Part shown: positions 34,230 to 45,678 of the stretch, piece by piece
Layout: every line of letters begins with the position of its first letter
Numbering within the stretch: position 1 is the first letter of the stretch
Source: Mesotaenium endlicherianum
Taxonomy: Eukaryota; Streptophyta; Zygnematophyceae; Zygnematales; Mesotaeniaceae
Length of the DNA: 64,000 nucleotides
Assembly (NCBI GenBank): GCA_009602735.1
Contig: WELA01013251.1
Location: 204,385 to 268,384 of the forward strand
Direction of reading: 5' to 3'
Made by a program: the position numbers and the translations under genes
Notes under the pieces: model-generated
What the model was told of the DNA's origin: nothing
Seen by the model: the letters and a program-made list of their open reading frames with translations, nothing else
The model's database searches: none

Positions 34230-35908
34230 ATTTAGTTTCGCAAACTAAGCTTTCAACAACAATTTTTGCACTCATAGCTTCATACTTCTGGTTACCCTTG
34301 CGTTTACCAGAGCCATCCTTTTCCTTCTTTTTTTCCTTGTCTGCCTCTTTCATGGCAGCATTTGCCCATGGCGGCTTTAAATATGGGTTCTTAGACCAGC
34401 ACTCACCTTCTGAGTGTCCCTTCTTGTTGCAATGTGCACATATCTGCCCCTTGCTAGCAGATAGTTGCTTAGCATCTGGGTACGGACAATCTCTCTTCTA
34501 ATGTCGTAATTTTCCACAATTCCAACAACTCTCTGCTGTTTCAACAGTGTTGGCATGCTTAGCAAACTTATTGAAAGACTCGCTCTTTTTCTTAAATCAA
34601 AAATTAAGGCTATTGGCCTTAGGCGGAGAGGATTCCTCCCTCCTCTCAGGAGCCATAAGCGTCCTGGAAGCCTCCTTGTACCACACTTTACCTTCTTCAA
34701 CATTGCGTGCTATTTCAGCCGCCTTGTCAGTGTCCCAGTCAATCCCGTGCTTTGCGGACAGGTGTGGCCTGCCGTCACAATCTGTTTCCTTGCCTAAGCA
34801 CAACAGAAACTTGTCAGCCACTATTCTGGGTTCGTATATTTTTGCCTTCTTATCGAGGTCTACCAATCTAGATTTAACCTCCATGACTGTCTCGTTCTTA
34901 TGACGGACAAAATGCACATAACGGTGCACCTAAAGACTGCGATCCTCTAGGAATTGTGCTTCGAGCAACTTAAAGAAACGGCGCAGACAATGCTCGGGGT
35001 CTAGCTGGTCATCCCCAGCCTCACTATCCTTACGACAGGTAGCCAAGGCTTGCGCATGGCTTGCCTCTGTCGTGGCGCTATCGCCTTGCTGACCGTGGAG
35101 AGGTGCAGCTTTGCGCGTTACTCGTTCCTGAGCATTAGCAATCTTTTCAGACAGTTCTGCACACACCTTTCGCAACTCTGCGACAGAGTCGGGATCATTG
35201 TTCTGAGTAGCAGCCCTTTGCTGACCCTCAGTGAGTTGCCTCATGGCCTCTTTTAACTCTTGTGTTAGTGCAGCTAAGTCTATGCTCTCAACAGGTGCAG
35301 TTGTCACTGTTCTTCCTGAAGATAAAGCACATTCGGGCTTTCGCAACCTCTTTCTGGATTTTCAAATCCCTTGCCCTTTTTTGTTCTCCAAATGCCCATT
35401 CTTGGATGAGATCCTCATCCTTCCGGAATTGGCGATATAGCAGCAGAGCATCCTTGTCCAAGTACTAAACCAAGCGTATAAATGCGACAAATTGCGTATA
35501 AGAAGAATCCTTCCGAATTTTCTCAAAAAAATTTGCCCAATAGATCTCATCAAACTCTTCGAAAGTGAGACCGTTTTCGCTAGTTCGTCCGCTAAAACAC
35601 TTTGCAGACAGCTTGAACTCAGGATTTTCATCCCGATCATCACCGGCCATTTTGAACGGTGACCAGGACTCACTGACTCTTCCCCACACGTCTTGCTCTC
35701 TGCCCAAATCAGGTGCAAGAGCTCGTGTCTTATCCGAGTTCTCACCGCTTGCGGAGATATGACGAGACTCGTCTCTCGACGGTTGCTCACTCCACCGGTT
35801 GTCAGTATGCTTAGACGTCTCACTTCCTCGTGGACTCTGGCTAGAATCAAAACATTCTGCAGGCTCCACATAGTGGTAGAGTCTTCCACTCCTCAACCGC
35901 ATATACAT
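34230..35908 (-). pseudogene. Gypsy gag with two CCHC zinc knuckles (DNMT element 1)
   Basis: I prefer the start at the ATG of MRLRSGRLYHYVEP region (about 35908), since the RxRSGR motif also opens gag of DNMT element 2; an upstream in-frame ATG is at 36004. It contains an acidic region (NGLTFEEFDEIYWANFFEK), a TAG at about 35463, a frameshift near 35340, a coiled-coil stretch (LTQELKEAMRQLTEGQQRA), a TAG at about 34915, a capsid-like part (HKNETVMEVKSRLVDLDKKA) and zinc knuckles CWNCGKLRH-x-KRDC (with TAG at x, about 34498) and CAHCNKKGHSEGEC. Packages element RNA. Confidence 0.82.
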
Positions 35909-36004
35909 TTGAATTTCTCCGGGTCCCCTTCCAGGTTGAACACCTTCAGCCTTCACAGGCCTCAATCCCCAACTGACTTGGAATTCCTTGTTCACCTGAA
36001 CCAA

Positions 36005-37215
36005 TCAACAAGTTCTCAGAAGTAGGACAGAAGCGTCTTACTTCCACACAGGCTTTCACCCAAGTTGAGGGTTTACAGAATGAACAAGTTTGTGGTTGCA
36101 AAAATCACGGCTAAGTAGCTTAACAGGCAATCCCAGATTCAGAGATAATCGCCCTTCAAGGCTTTCGCTTAACTTTCACAAGTCACAGCTTACAAAACTC
36201 TGAAATTGCACATCTATGCTGGCCTGGTCTGAGCTCTTCGCTCAACATCGCACCTTAACAGCTCTTCATTGCTTGGCTGGGCTCACTCAGTTCTTCACTG
36301 AGAGCTTTACTGGTTAACACTACTCTTGTTATCAACAATTCAACCATTGAGACTTCTGAGAACTTGGAAACTAACACAGCACTCACCATTTTAAGTGACC
36401 CTCGCACGCTTGTGGCGTTTGACCCAAATCTGTGCTAATCTCCTAACAGATTCTATTCTGCAGCTCTCTACTTTCTACCAGCAAGATCCTCTCTTGGGAC
36501 CTCCTGAGGTCTAACCTTTCTATGATACACTTAGGAAGATATCTTCCAGCGTCGGCAGAAGCGTGGCGTCTTGGCTCTTCTATGACCCTGGAAACTCCTT
36601 CTTCTTTGCGCTCCTTCTGCTCCTTCAGCTTCCTTTGACAACGATGCGAGCAAGAATGAGGCAGCTTCAGGCAGGACTCGTGCCTTTCACAAGCACCACA
36701 CATTATCATCTCTCAAGAATGCCAGTGCTTAGTCACAGTACTTAGCTTGCATGCCGTCCTTACCTAGCAGCTCTCACACAGCTTAAGAGTTTTCATTCAG
36801 CATGCATGCATGCCTTGGGATTGTTGCGCGTGACCACTTAGCCTATCAGCTGACAATCACGCCTATGTGGCTGGCTGGCAGCGTTTAAGATGAACGCTCA
36901 AGCCGTGACTAGTCACCTGAGGGTCTTGGCCGAGGTGGCACACAACGCCTCTGCAACATCTCTGCTCTACATAGCTTATTGCTGGTTCCATACCCCTAGC
37001 CTTTCTGCTGACTACTCCGTCCAAATCCCCATCCATCCCTGGGCGCGGGTTTGACGTGTCGTGACCACTTTGACAGTGATAACGACTTTGACATGACCGC
37101 TGACTGAGATAACTCGGTCCTTTGGTTGGTGAGTCAACGCTGACTTCCCGTACTTGGGCGGCCGTGGCTTGGGCTGTGCCTGCGGCACCATCAAGTGGAT
37201 AGCAGTCGCGACAGG
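36005..37215. other. Probable leader or terminal region of DNMT element 1, no gene
   Basis: No convincing coding sequence. By position it should include the 5' leader and 5' terminal repeat of DNMT element 1. I compared it by eye with 5240-7440 and with the terminal repeats of DNMT element 2 and found no shared segment. Confidence 0.4.
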
Positions 37216-37220
37216 GGTAC
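37216..37220. repeat. Target-site duplication GGTAC (left), element 4
   Basis: GGTAC precedes the LTR at 37221 and recurs at 45674-45678. Confidence 0.9.
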
Positions 37221-37939
37221 TGTAATGAATCAGTATATTAGTGGATATAATATTCATTCAAATATAACAATTAATTAAGTTCAGCCTGCTGAACTTTAGT
37301 TAATAATCAGTTTGCTGGACTTTATATTTAATAGCAGTTTAATGACTCAGCCGGAAGCAGCAGGCTGAAGTCCATATAAGCCAGCTTGCTGACCCATTCT
37401 TTGACAGCCAGCTGACTTCCATACTCGGTAGCAGCGAATTGCCTTGACATACACCTAAGTACGATATGCTAGATGAATGGCCAGATGACATCCCTATGAT
37501 GGATGGCTATTCGGGATGATGGGAGATGGCGGTGGATTTGGTTAACCGAGGTCCTACCAACGTGGTTAACTCCCGGGTAGGCGGTGCCATCGCACTGACC
37601 GTTGAACAGTAAACTCATTCCATGTACATATGCTAGGCATAGCTCTCGAGTTCGGCATTTGGAAACGAGGCCAACTCTCTTATACAGCTTACTGAGAGAG
37701 ATCTGAATCCAAGGCGAGAAGCCATTGATACGCACTGTCTTCTAACCTTGCTTATGTATGAGTTTACTGATTTGCATTATTGATGCTAGTTTACTCGCAT
37801 TTGACTGACGAGCATTATTCACTGCTAGTGTGTTGTCCTTTGCCGCTAAACCAGTAACAGAAATACCATAAAGATTACTTGCTGATATAAAGATCTTTAT
37901 TAATTGTTAATCGCCTATTTGGTAAGACGATTCATTTCA
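37221..37939 (+). repeat. Chromovirus 5' LTR (element 4)
   Basis: 719 bp, TGTAATGAATC to GATTCATTTCA. It contains the inverted repeat GTTAACC...GGTTAAC around 37540-37572, also seen in the other LTRs. Confidence 0.94.
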
Positions 37940-37940
37940 G

Positions 37941-37952
37941 TGGTATCGGAGC
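37941..37952 (+). promoter_or_regulatory. Primer-binding site, element 4
   Basis: TGGTATCGGAGC, one base from the initiator-tRNA-Met complement TGGTATCAGAGC, starts two bases after the LTR. The G in place of A is shared by all chromovirus copies here. Confidence 0.8.
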
Positions 37953-37973
37953 AGTTATCACAGTCTTCTTTGT

Positions 37974-40900
37974 ATGGTAAGGACAAGGTCTCAAACTAGC
38001 AACTCCCGAGACATGGAGAACCAGGATAACGAGAATGTCGAAAACCATGCGGAAAGCCATGTAGCGAGAAACCGTACCTATTCTGAAGCAGTAGCAGATA
38101 CTGCAGTTAGGGAGGCTGCAGATGAGGCAGCTGCTATTGCCGCAGTCGCAGCACAGCAAGCTGAGGAGGAGAGAGCCAGGCTAGAAGCTGAACAATTAGC
38201 AAAGGCCGCTGAAGATACAAAAAGGAGGGAAGGACAGCCAGCTGACGAGCGCACTGTCGAGGAACTTATGGCATCAAGGGCCAATGTTCTGAACCCACCT
38301 CCTGCTGTACAACTCAATGTACCCCTAGGTCAAATACGTGACCGGCTGAATGCGGCAGGAATTGCTGCTGCAGGAGCGAGAGGGACTATTGAGGACACTA
38401 CTCAGCGAGTACATGCCAATGCTGCTGCTGCATTTGCTAATCTACCACCCCAGAGTGTAGACTTGGGAGCATTGTTCGTTCAAATGCAGTCGCAAATGGC
38501 GACCATGTATCAGTCCCAACAGGAGGACAAAAGAATCATAATGTCTCTACTGCGGGACAGAGACCAACTCGGGTCTCAAACCACTAGTGGTGGTGGCCGA
38601 GGGCCTAGTAAGCCCAAGCCAAAATCTCCCCAGGAATATGATCCTGAGGGAAACAGAAAATATTACCTGATCAAGTTTTTCGCGGATGTTGAGCAGTGGC
38701 TGGAGAACTACCCAGAACTGCAAGATTACGAGAAGGTCAGGCACACCGGTGCGCTACTGAAAGGCAGTGCCGCAGACTGGTGGCTTTACTGGAAAGGAGA
38801 GCGTAAGGCTCGGCAACTCGGTGACCCTACGTGGGTAGAGTTTGTCGAGAAGTTGCATGAGAAGTTTGATGTCATCAACCAGCAGGAGAAAGCTAGCTCT
38901 GCAATGATCTCCCTGACACTGAAGCAGACCACTTCAGTTGCTGAGTTTGCTCAAAAGTTCCAGGAGAACATAATGAAGCAGCCAGACTTGCCAGAACAGT
39001 ATAGGATAGCATACTTCAGGTATGGCTTGAAATCCGAAGTCTCTGGTCATTTCGCTGAGAANNNNNNNNNNNNNNNNNNNNNNNNNNNNNNNNNNNNNNN
39101 NNNNNNNNNNNNNNNNNNNNNNNNNNNNNNNNNNNNNNNNNNNNNNNNNNNNNNNNNNNNNNNNNNNNNNNNNNNNNNNNNNNNNNNNNNNNNNNNNNNN
39201 NNNNNNNNNNNNNNNNNNNNNNNNNNNNNNNNNNNNNNNNNNNNNNNNNNNNNNNNNNNNNNNNNNNNNNNNNNNNNNNNNNNNNNNNNNNNNNNNNNNN
39301 NNNNNNNNNNNNNNNNNNNNNNNNNNNNNNNNNNNNNNNNNNNNNNNNNNNNNNNNNNNNNNNNNNNNNNNNNNNNNNNNNNNNNNNNNNNNNNNNNNNN
39401 NNNNNNNNNNNNNNNNNNNNNNNNNNNNNNNNNNNNNNNNNNNNNNNNNNNNNNNNNNNNNNNNNNNNNNNNNNNNNNNNNNNNNNNNNNNNNNNNNNNN
39501 NNNNNNNNNNNNNNNNNNNNNNNNNNNNNNNNNGAAGTGTGTTGGAGCAGAGGAACAGTTAAAGTGAGAGGAGCCAGTGATGGACAGACTAACTTGGCAC
39601 CCACTAGTGCTCTTCCTCTTGTCCTGTGTGGATGGCAAATGAAGCAAGAGAAGAGGCTTGCAGAAGGATGCAAGTTGCTGAATGCAATGGAGTTCGTCAA
39701 AAGCTGGGACCAGAAGGAAGACAGAATGTTCTGTCTGCTGCTAAGAGAGGTATCTCCTCAACCTGAAGAAGTGGTTAAGAAAAAGGTAAGCCCTCCGGAG
39801 CACCCTACTGCTGCAAAAATTGTTGCTCAGTACGCGGATGTATTTAATATGCCTCCAGGACTACCCCCTAAGAGGGAAGTAGATCATAGAATTGATTTAT
39901 TACCTGGTAGTCAGCCACCCTGGCAACGCACATATGGCTTGTCTTATGTGGAGAGCGAGGAGTTGAAAACACAGATTGCAGAGCTTGAGGAAAATGGTTA
40001 TATTTCTCCCAGTAAAGCACCGTACGGCGCACCCATCCTATTTGTTAAGAAAAAGGATGGCAGTATGCGGATGTGTGTGGATTATAAAGCCCTGAACAGA
40101 ATTACAGTAAAGAACAAGTATGCTTTACCCAGAATCAAGGACTTGCTTGATACCCTGTCGGGTGCTAAGGTGTTCAGTAAGATAGATCTCAAGAGTGGTT
40201 ATCATCAAATCAGAATTGCTGAGGGGGATGAACACAAGACTGCCTTCCGCACACGTTATGGACACTATGAGTTCAACGTGATGCCATTTGGACTGACTAA
40301 TGCTCCTACTACCTTCATGGGTGCTATGAATGATATTTTCAGACCTTACCTGGATAAGTTTGTGCAAGTCTTCCTGGATGATACTTTAATATTCTGTAAA
40401 GATGAAGCTCAGCACATTGAACACTTAAAGACAGTCCTGGACACTCTGCGGAAAAATCACTTATATGCTAAAATGAGCAAGTTGGATTTTTTTACGGAAA
40501 GTATTGAATTCTTAGGCCACGTTGTTAGTAAAGAGGGCATCAGTGTGGATCCTAAGAAAGTCCAGACCATAAGGGACTGGCCAGTACCACAGTCTGTCTC
40601 TGAAGTTAGATCCTTCCTCGGGTTGGCTAGCTACTATAGGAGTTTTATTGAGAATTATTCCACAAAGGCCAATAAACTGACTGACCTTACTAAGAAAGAC
40701 ATCGGGTATGTGTGGGGGGAGGAGCAGCAGGCTGCCTTCTAGACCCTTAAAGATGCCCTTTGTTCTGCCCCAGTGCTAGCCGTGTATGACCCCAGCAAAC
40801 CGGTGCAGGTGGTTACTGATGCCTCTGATTTTGCCATGGGTGCTATTTTGTTGCAGCCTGCTGACAAAACCACAAAGGATGGTAAGGTACGGCAGGAGTG

Positions 40901-42770
40901 GCATCCTGTTTTGTATGAGTCTATGAAATTTAATCCTGCGGAGATTAATTCCTCAGTGCATGATAAAGAGCTGCTAGCTATCATTCATGTACTCAAACAG
41001 TGGAGAGCATACTTACATGGTAAAGCTCTTAAGGTGATTACNCCGATCATCTAGCTCTGATCCACTTTCAGAAGAAGTCCAAGCTGTCGAGGAGGGAGAA
41101 CTGCTGGAGCCAGATGCTGGAGCAGTTCCAAGTCCAGATCGACTACAAACCAGGGAAGTTGAATCCTGCTGATGCACTCTCTAGAAGACCTGACTTGCAA
41201 GAAAGGAACTTTAGTCAGCATGCTGTAGATAAAGTCCTGTGTGCACTCACTTCACTAAAGGTGAAAAAGTCCTTCCTTGAACAACTTAGGAAAGCCTACC
41301 TTTCTGACCCAACATTTGAGCCCAGCCCCACTACTAGTGTGTGTCGTGCTACTGCACTCGGGTATAAGCTTAAGGGAGGGGTCTGGGTGACTGAAACCAC
41401 TTCAGTCAGGCTGAAGCTGGTCATTCCTAATAACTTGGAAATAAGGTCTCCTTTACTGAGTCAAGCGCATGACAGTTTATTGGGTGGACATTTGGGGCAG
41501 GCCAAAACTGTTGGCAAACTGGCAAAACATTATCATTGGGTGGGGTTACCTCGGGAGGTCTTGAATTATGTCAAGTCCTGCGATCAGTGTCAGAGAAATA
41601 AGTCTCGGCACACACCACCGGGAGGTCTCTTGCAACCACTGCCCATCCCAGCTGGACGCTGGGAAACGATATCCATGGACTGGGTGGTCTCACTACCAAG
41701 AATTGCCAATGGGCACGATTCAATACTGGTAGTCGTGGATAAATTGACAAAAATGGTCCTTTTTATCCCCACAACTGTCAAAGTAACTGCACTCGAAACA
41801 GCGAGGCAGTTCTACAACCATGAAGTATGCCAACATGGGCTCCCTTTTGATATCATCTCAGACAGAGATTCAAAATTCACCTCTAATTTCTGGAGAGCTT
41901 TAGTGGGGTTAATGGGAGTCAAACAGCTTCTCAGCACAGCCAACCACCCTCAGACTGATGGGCAGATTGAAAGAACTAACCAAGTTCTGCAGGAGGTGCT
42001 GAGAGCATATATTCAAAAAACAAGATAATTGGGATGACCTATTGCCTCAAATTTAGTTTGCGGTCAACAGTGCGGTGCACGCGTCAACGGGCAAGACTCC
42101 TTTTGAACTCAGCCTGGGTAGAGTTCCTAAGTCTCCTTTAGATGTACTGGAGGAGTCTTTAATTGACCCTGAAGGGATTGACAACCCAGTCTCCCTCCAG
42201 TTAACTCAGGAGTTTGCTGACACCCTGTCAGAAGTCCAACAAAACCTGCACAAAGCCCAAGAAAACCAACAACAATACGCTAATCAACACCGCCGGGCGC
42301 TGACATTTTCCAAGGGCGATTTAGTCAAACTGCATTCTCAGCACCTGTACCTCCCTGGTGTGGTCAAAAAAAAGCTTGGTCCTGTCTGGGTCGGTCCATA
42401 TTCGGTGGTACGTCGTGTCGGTGAGAATGCTTACAAACTGAATATGTCAGCCGAATACAAGGGTCACCCTGTCTTTAGTGTCTCCTTCCTGGAACCATAC
42501 ATCAAAGGTGATACACTGTTCACAGGTCGGTTACCTGTCCAACCGAGACCGGTCCCCGCTGTCTGGGACGGCGATCCTGACGAATATGAGGTCGATGAAA
42601 TTTTAGACGCCCGCTCGGTCCGTCGATCGTCTAAATATGTCATGAAGTACCTCATTCGACGGAAAGGTTACGATGCCTCTGGGGACACTTGGGAATTTAC
42701 AGACCATTTGACTAATGCCAAAGGGGCGTTGAAACGGTTCCACCTTTGGGCGGCTGGAGCACCTCCCTAA
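37974..42770 (+). pseudogene. Chromovirus gag-pol with chromodomain (element 4)
   Basis: Gag and pol share one frame from MVRTRSQTSNSRDMENQ at 37974, only 34 bases after the LTR. Order: Ala/Glu-rich N-terminus, capsid-like domain (LIKFFADVEQWLENYPEL, GSAADWWLYWKGER), assembly gap 39062-39533, reverse transcriptase ([21 protein letters not shown] catalytic box), TAG at 40740 (Gln in other copies), RNase H, a frameshift at the N at 41042, integrase with an intact zinc region ([12 protein letters not shown]) and D, D, E sites (MDWVV, IISDRDSKF, QTDGQIERTN), a frameshift near 42015, TAG at 42054 (CAG in other copies), and the chromodomain (YEVDEILDAR, KGYDASGDTW) to TAA at 42768. Some damage may be assembly error. 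Confidence 0.93.
39062..39533. other. Assembly gap (472 N)
   Basis: A run of N inside gag-pol of element 4. By alignment with element 3 it hides the end of gag with its zinc knuckle, and the protease. Confidence 0.99.
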
Positions 42771-42817
42771 CAGTCATTTCTGTTGACACGGGAAGGTGAC
42801 AGGAGGTCCTGTTTCCA

Positions 42818-42830
42818 TTTAAGTTGGATT
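42818..42830 (+). repeat. Internal polypurine-tract-like copy (element 4)
   Basis: TTTAAGTTGGATT after pol resembles the tract before the 3' LTR (TTAAGTTGGAGGGA) but is more diverged than in elements 1 to 3. Confidence 0.45.
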
Positions 42831-43153
42831 GGAAAATATGTGACAGTTAGTGTGCGAGAGTGCGAAAGGGACGGTTATGTGAATCCTAAGTGTCAGCATA
42901 GTGACATAGGGGACAGCCTGGCCCACATAAAGCAGCTTTTGCTGAACGAAAAAGGGCCTCGCACAAAATACATCACTTAACCCACTTGAAAACACATTCA
43001 TACGTTTATGTCTGGCGCACCGCAACTACGTCAACTCCTAGCAAACACCCTGTAAGGTAAACAGGAACGAATATACCATAGTAATATGAACTTACTCTCT
43101 CCTGCAACTCCTATGACAAAGGTCAATATCCTACTAACTTGTGCCCTGGTCAC

Positions 43154-44719
43154 ATGTGCAGAATGGCTCCCACCACACAAAAGGAGGACAGAAAGCGCAA
43201 GGCAGAAGAAGCCAGGAGGACAATGGAGCAATACCAGAAGGAGCTGGCGGCGACGTCCCTCACCAGGAGAGAACAAGAAAGGGTCCGCAGACAACAAGAG
43301 GCGGCAGAAGAGGCACAGAGCAAGAAGGATCAGGAAGCGGAAAACCTCAGGAAGGCTGAGGAGGAGAGACAGAAGAAACAGCAAGAAGAAGCGGCAGCGG
43401 CAGAAGAGGAGAAAAGAAAAAAGATTGAAGCGGACAGACAGAAGAGCTTGGCCACTTACAGGTATACTGTGGTGGGTGGCCAAAACTTCGATAACCTGAA
43501 GGAAGCATTGCTGGCAGCCCAGGAGATCAACAGGCTGGAACAGACAACACTGCTACAGAAGGAAGGAGCTACAGCACTGGACAGGTACATCGAGACACAC
43601 ACCGGCGTGGTCCTTTACGAAGATTATGCTAAGATGGTGGGCTATACAGCAGAGCAGGCCCGGTATCTCGCAGATGATTCAGAGGACAAGCCGGTCCCCA
43701 TACCGGGAATAGTGGGAGATCAGAGACTCATCCGGATGGTGAGCATGCGGCCCGATAGCTTTAAGGATACGGTATTCTACCTCACACTCCTGCCAGCTTA
43801 CAATGAAGTTGAGAGAAGGAGCTGGGAGTACTTGGCCAGGGAAGCAGGACAGCAGATGTTCTCTCCCCACTGGTTCCCGTGTAAACTGAGGAAGGCTGAG
43901 CACGGACCCCAGTACTACCAGCAGCCAACAGACTGGAGGTGGATGACCGTCACAAATAAGAAGCAGGAGTGTGACCGAGCCCAACCGGATGACTTCCACT
44001 ATGGCCTAGACGGCTATCTCATCCTACCACCTCACATTGCCCCTTGGGACCCCAGGCTGAATGGATGCCTGAGCAATATGAATGCAGAGACCAAGGAACA
44101 TAGGAGGAGGGGAAGAGACTACTTCTCTAAGGGAAAGCATGCCTTTGTCAAATGGGCAAAGAATGCAGGCCGGATAGATATCAGTAGGCTGAAGGCCAAG
44201 CAACCTCCAGCGCGCCCTAAGAAAGGGAGGTCGGTAGACTACTCCATGTCTACTAGGGAGCAGGACGACTTAGTGGACGAGACCCCTACTCTCTCCGAGG
44301 AGGAGGATGAGGAGGATGAGGAAGAAGAACAAGGCAGAGGAGAAGCATCAGCAGCAGGTACTCAGGATACCCAGGGACAGGCAGTGGCACTTCCTAAAGA
44401 ACCACGATCAGGTGTGTGGAATGTGATCCCCGTTATGGCGACAACTGGACCCCGCGCTCGCTCCCCCAGCCCACCTGCCCAAGCAGGGGAAGAAGCTGAT
44501 CTGACTGTACTGGGCAGCAGACACAGGCAGAAATCCCCAGAGGACAGGGGTGCCAGAAGAGGGACACGCGGGTGGGCCAGAGGTATGCCGGCCTCCCCCT
44601 CCGCTCAGGGGCATGTACCTCTAGCCAATGTATTTCAGCATCCTACTGGAATGCCTGTCTATGTGGGGATCAAGACCCAAGTGGTTGAAGAGCAGGCTAC
44701 CATCCTTCGTTCTCCTTGA
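43154..44719 (+). CDS. ORF3, intact, divergent type (unknown function)
   Basis: An uninterrupted frame of about 521 codons from the ATG of MCRMAP, which aligns with MSRMTQ in element 1; the ATG at 43163 is the alternative. Residues about 8-105 are a Lys/Glu/Arg/Gln coiled coil. The central domain keeps the family landmarks (YRYTVVGGQNFDNLKEALLAA, LDRYIETHTGVVLYEDYAKMVGY, VPIPGI, AYNEVERRSWEYLAREAG, QPTDWRWMT, LPPHIAPWDPRLNG, FSKGKHAFVKWA). Then come a Glu/Asp-rich linker and the tail HVPLANVFQHPTGMPVYV. It differs from the other ORF3 copies much more than the LTRs and pol do. No membrane segment, zinc site or enzyme motif. A coiled-coil RNA or chromatin binding accessory protein is possible but unproven. 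Confidence 0.8.
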   Translation: MCRMAPTTQKEDRKRKAEEARRTMEQYQKELAATSLTRREQERVRRQQEAAEEAQSKKDQEAENLRKAEEERQKKQQEEAAAAEEEKRKKIEADRQKSLATYRYTVVGGQNFDNLKEALLAAQEINRLEQTTLLQKEGATALDRYIETHTGVVLYEDYAKMVGYTAEQARYLADDSEDKPVPIPGIVGDQRLIRMVSMRPDSFKDTVFYLTLLPAYNEVERRSWEYLAREAGQQMFSPHWFPCKLRKAEHGPQYYQQPTDWRWMTVTNKKQECDRAQPDDFHYGLDGYLILPPHIAPWDPRLNGCLSNMNAETKEHRRRGRDYFSKGKHAFVKWAKNAGRIDISRLKAKQPPARPKKGRSVDYSMSTREQDDLVDETPTLSEEEDEEDEEEEQGRGEASAAGTQDTQGQAVALPKEPRSGVWNVIPVMATTGPRARSPSPPAQAGEEADLTVLGSRHRQKSPEDRGARRGTRGWARGMPASPSAQGHVPLANVFQHPTGMPVYVGIKTQVVEEQATILRSP

Positions 44720-44952
44720 GGTCCAACTTTAGAGCAAACAGGGTTCTTTAGAAGGCCAGCTGACAGACCTAGAGGGCTGTTCAGATCTAGGTCCAGATCT
44801 CCGTCTCCTGATCCTGAAGCCCAAGGAACAACCCCTTAAGGTGACAGGCTGAAAAGACAGTCAGTAGGGGAGGCTGGTCAGGGTCAGTTTCTTTATTTAA
44901 GGCTTTTGCGGTTTAATGTTGTTGAGGCGACAACAAGTTAAGTTGGAGGGAT

Positions 44953-45673
44953 TGTAATGAATCAATATATTAGTGGATATAATATTCATTTAAATATAAC
45001 AGTTAATTAAGTTCAGCCTGCTGAACTTTAGTTAATAATCAATTTTCTGGACTTTATATTTAATAACAGTTTAATGACTCAGCCGGAAGCAGCAGGCTGA
45101 AGTCCATATAAGTCAGCTTGCTGACCCATTCTTTGACAGCCAGCTGACTTGCGTACTCGGTAGCAGCGAACTGCCTTGACATACACCTAAGTACGATATG
45201 CTAGATGAATGGCCAGATGACATCCCTATGATGGATGGCTATTCGGGATGATGGGAGATGGCGGTGGATTTGGTTAACCGAGGTCCTACCAACGTGGTTA
45301 ACTCCCGGGTAGGCGGTGCCATCGCACTGACCGTTGAACAGTAAACTCATTCCATGTACATATGCTAGGCATTGCTCTCGAGTTCGGCATTCGGAAACGA
45401 GGCCAACTCTCTTGTACAGCTTACTGAGAGAGATCTGAATCCAAGGCGAGAAGCCATTGATACGCACTGTCTTCTAACCTTGCTTATGTATGAGTTTACT
45501 GATTTGCATTATTGATGCTAGTTTACTCTCATTTGACTGACGAGTATTATTTACTGCTAGTGTGTTGTCCTTTGCCGTTAAACCAGTTAACGGAAAATAC
45601 CATAAAGATTACTTGCTGATGTAAAGATCTTTATTAATTGTTAATCGCCTATTTGGTAAGTCGATTCATTTCA
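44953..45673 (+). repeat. Chromovirus 3' LTR (element 4)
   Basis: TGTAATGAATCAATATATTAG to GATTCATTTCA, following TTAAGTTGGAGGGA. GGTAC follows at 45674-45678. Confidence 0.94.
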
Positions 45674-45678
45674 GGTAC

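Larger units (their letters stand above)
32026..36004 (-). mobile_element. DNMT-encoding gypsy element 1, 5' half
   Basis: From right to left on the minus strand: gag with coiled coil and two zinc knuckles, aspartic protease, and cytosine-5 DNA methyltransferase, which then continues across the outer chromovirus into 12588-7442. The 5' terminal repeat should lie beyond 36004 but I could not recognise it. Confidence 0.87.
37221..45673 (+). mobile_element. Chromovirus element 4 (plus strand, best preserved)
   Basis: A complete copy: 5' LTR, primer site, long gag-pol frame, chromodomain, an uninterrupted ORF3, polypurine tract (44938-44952) and 3' LTR, with the 5-bp duplication GGTAC. The two LTRs are very similar by eye, so it is the youngest insertion here. 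A 472-base assembly gap (39062-39533) removes the end of gag and the protease. Pol carries a few stops and shifts, so it is probably not autonomous. Confidence 0.94.

Noticed and set aside
37469-37735. Antisense 88-residue frame recurring in LTRs (also 3507-3773 and 45201-45467)
   Set aside because: It recurs because the LTR recurs. It is shortened or broken in the other LTR copies and shows no domain, so it is not evidence of a gene.
43154-44719. ORF3 as an envelope gene
   Set aside because: No signal peptide, hydrophobic fusion or membrane segment. The protein is highly charged and coiled-coil rich.
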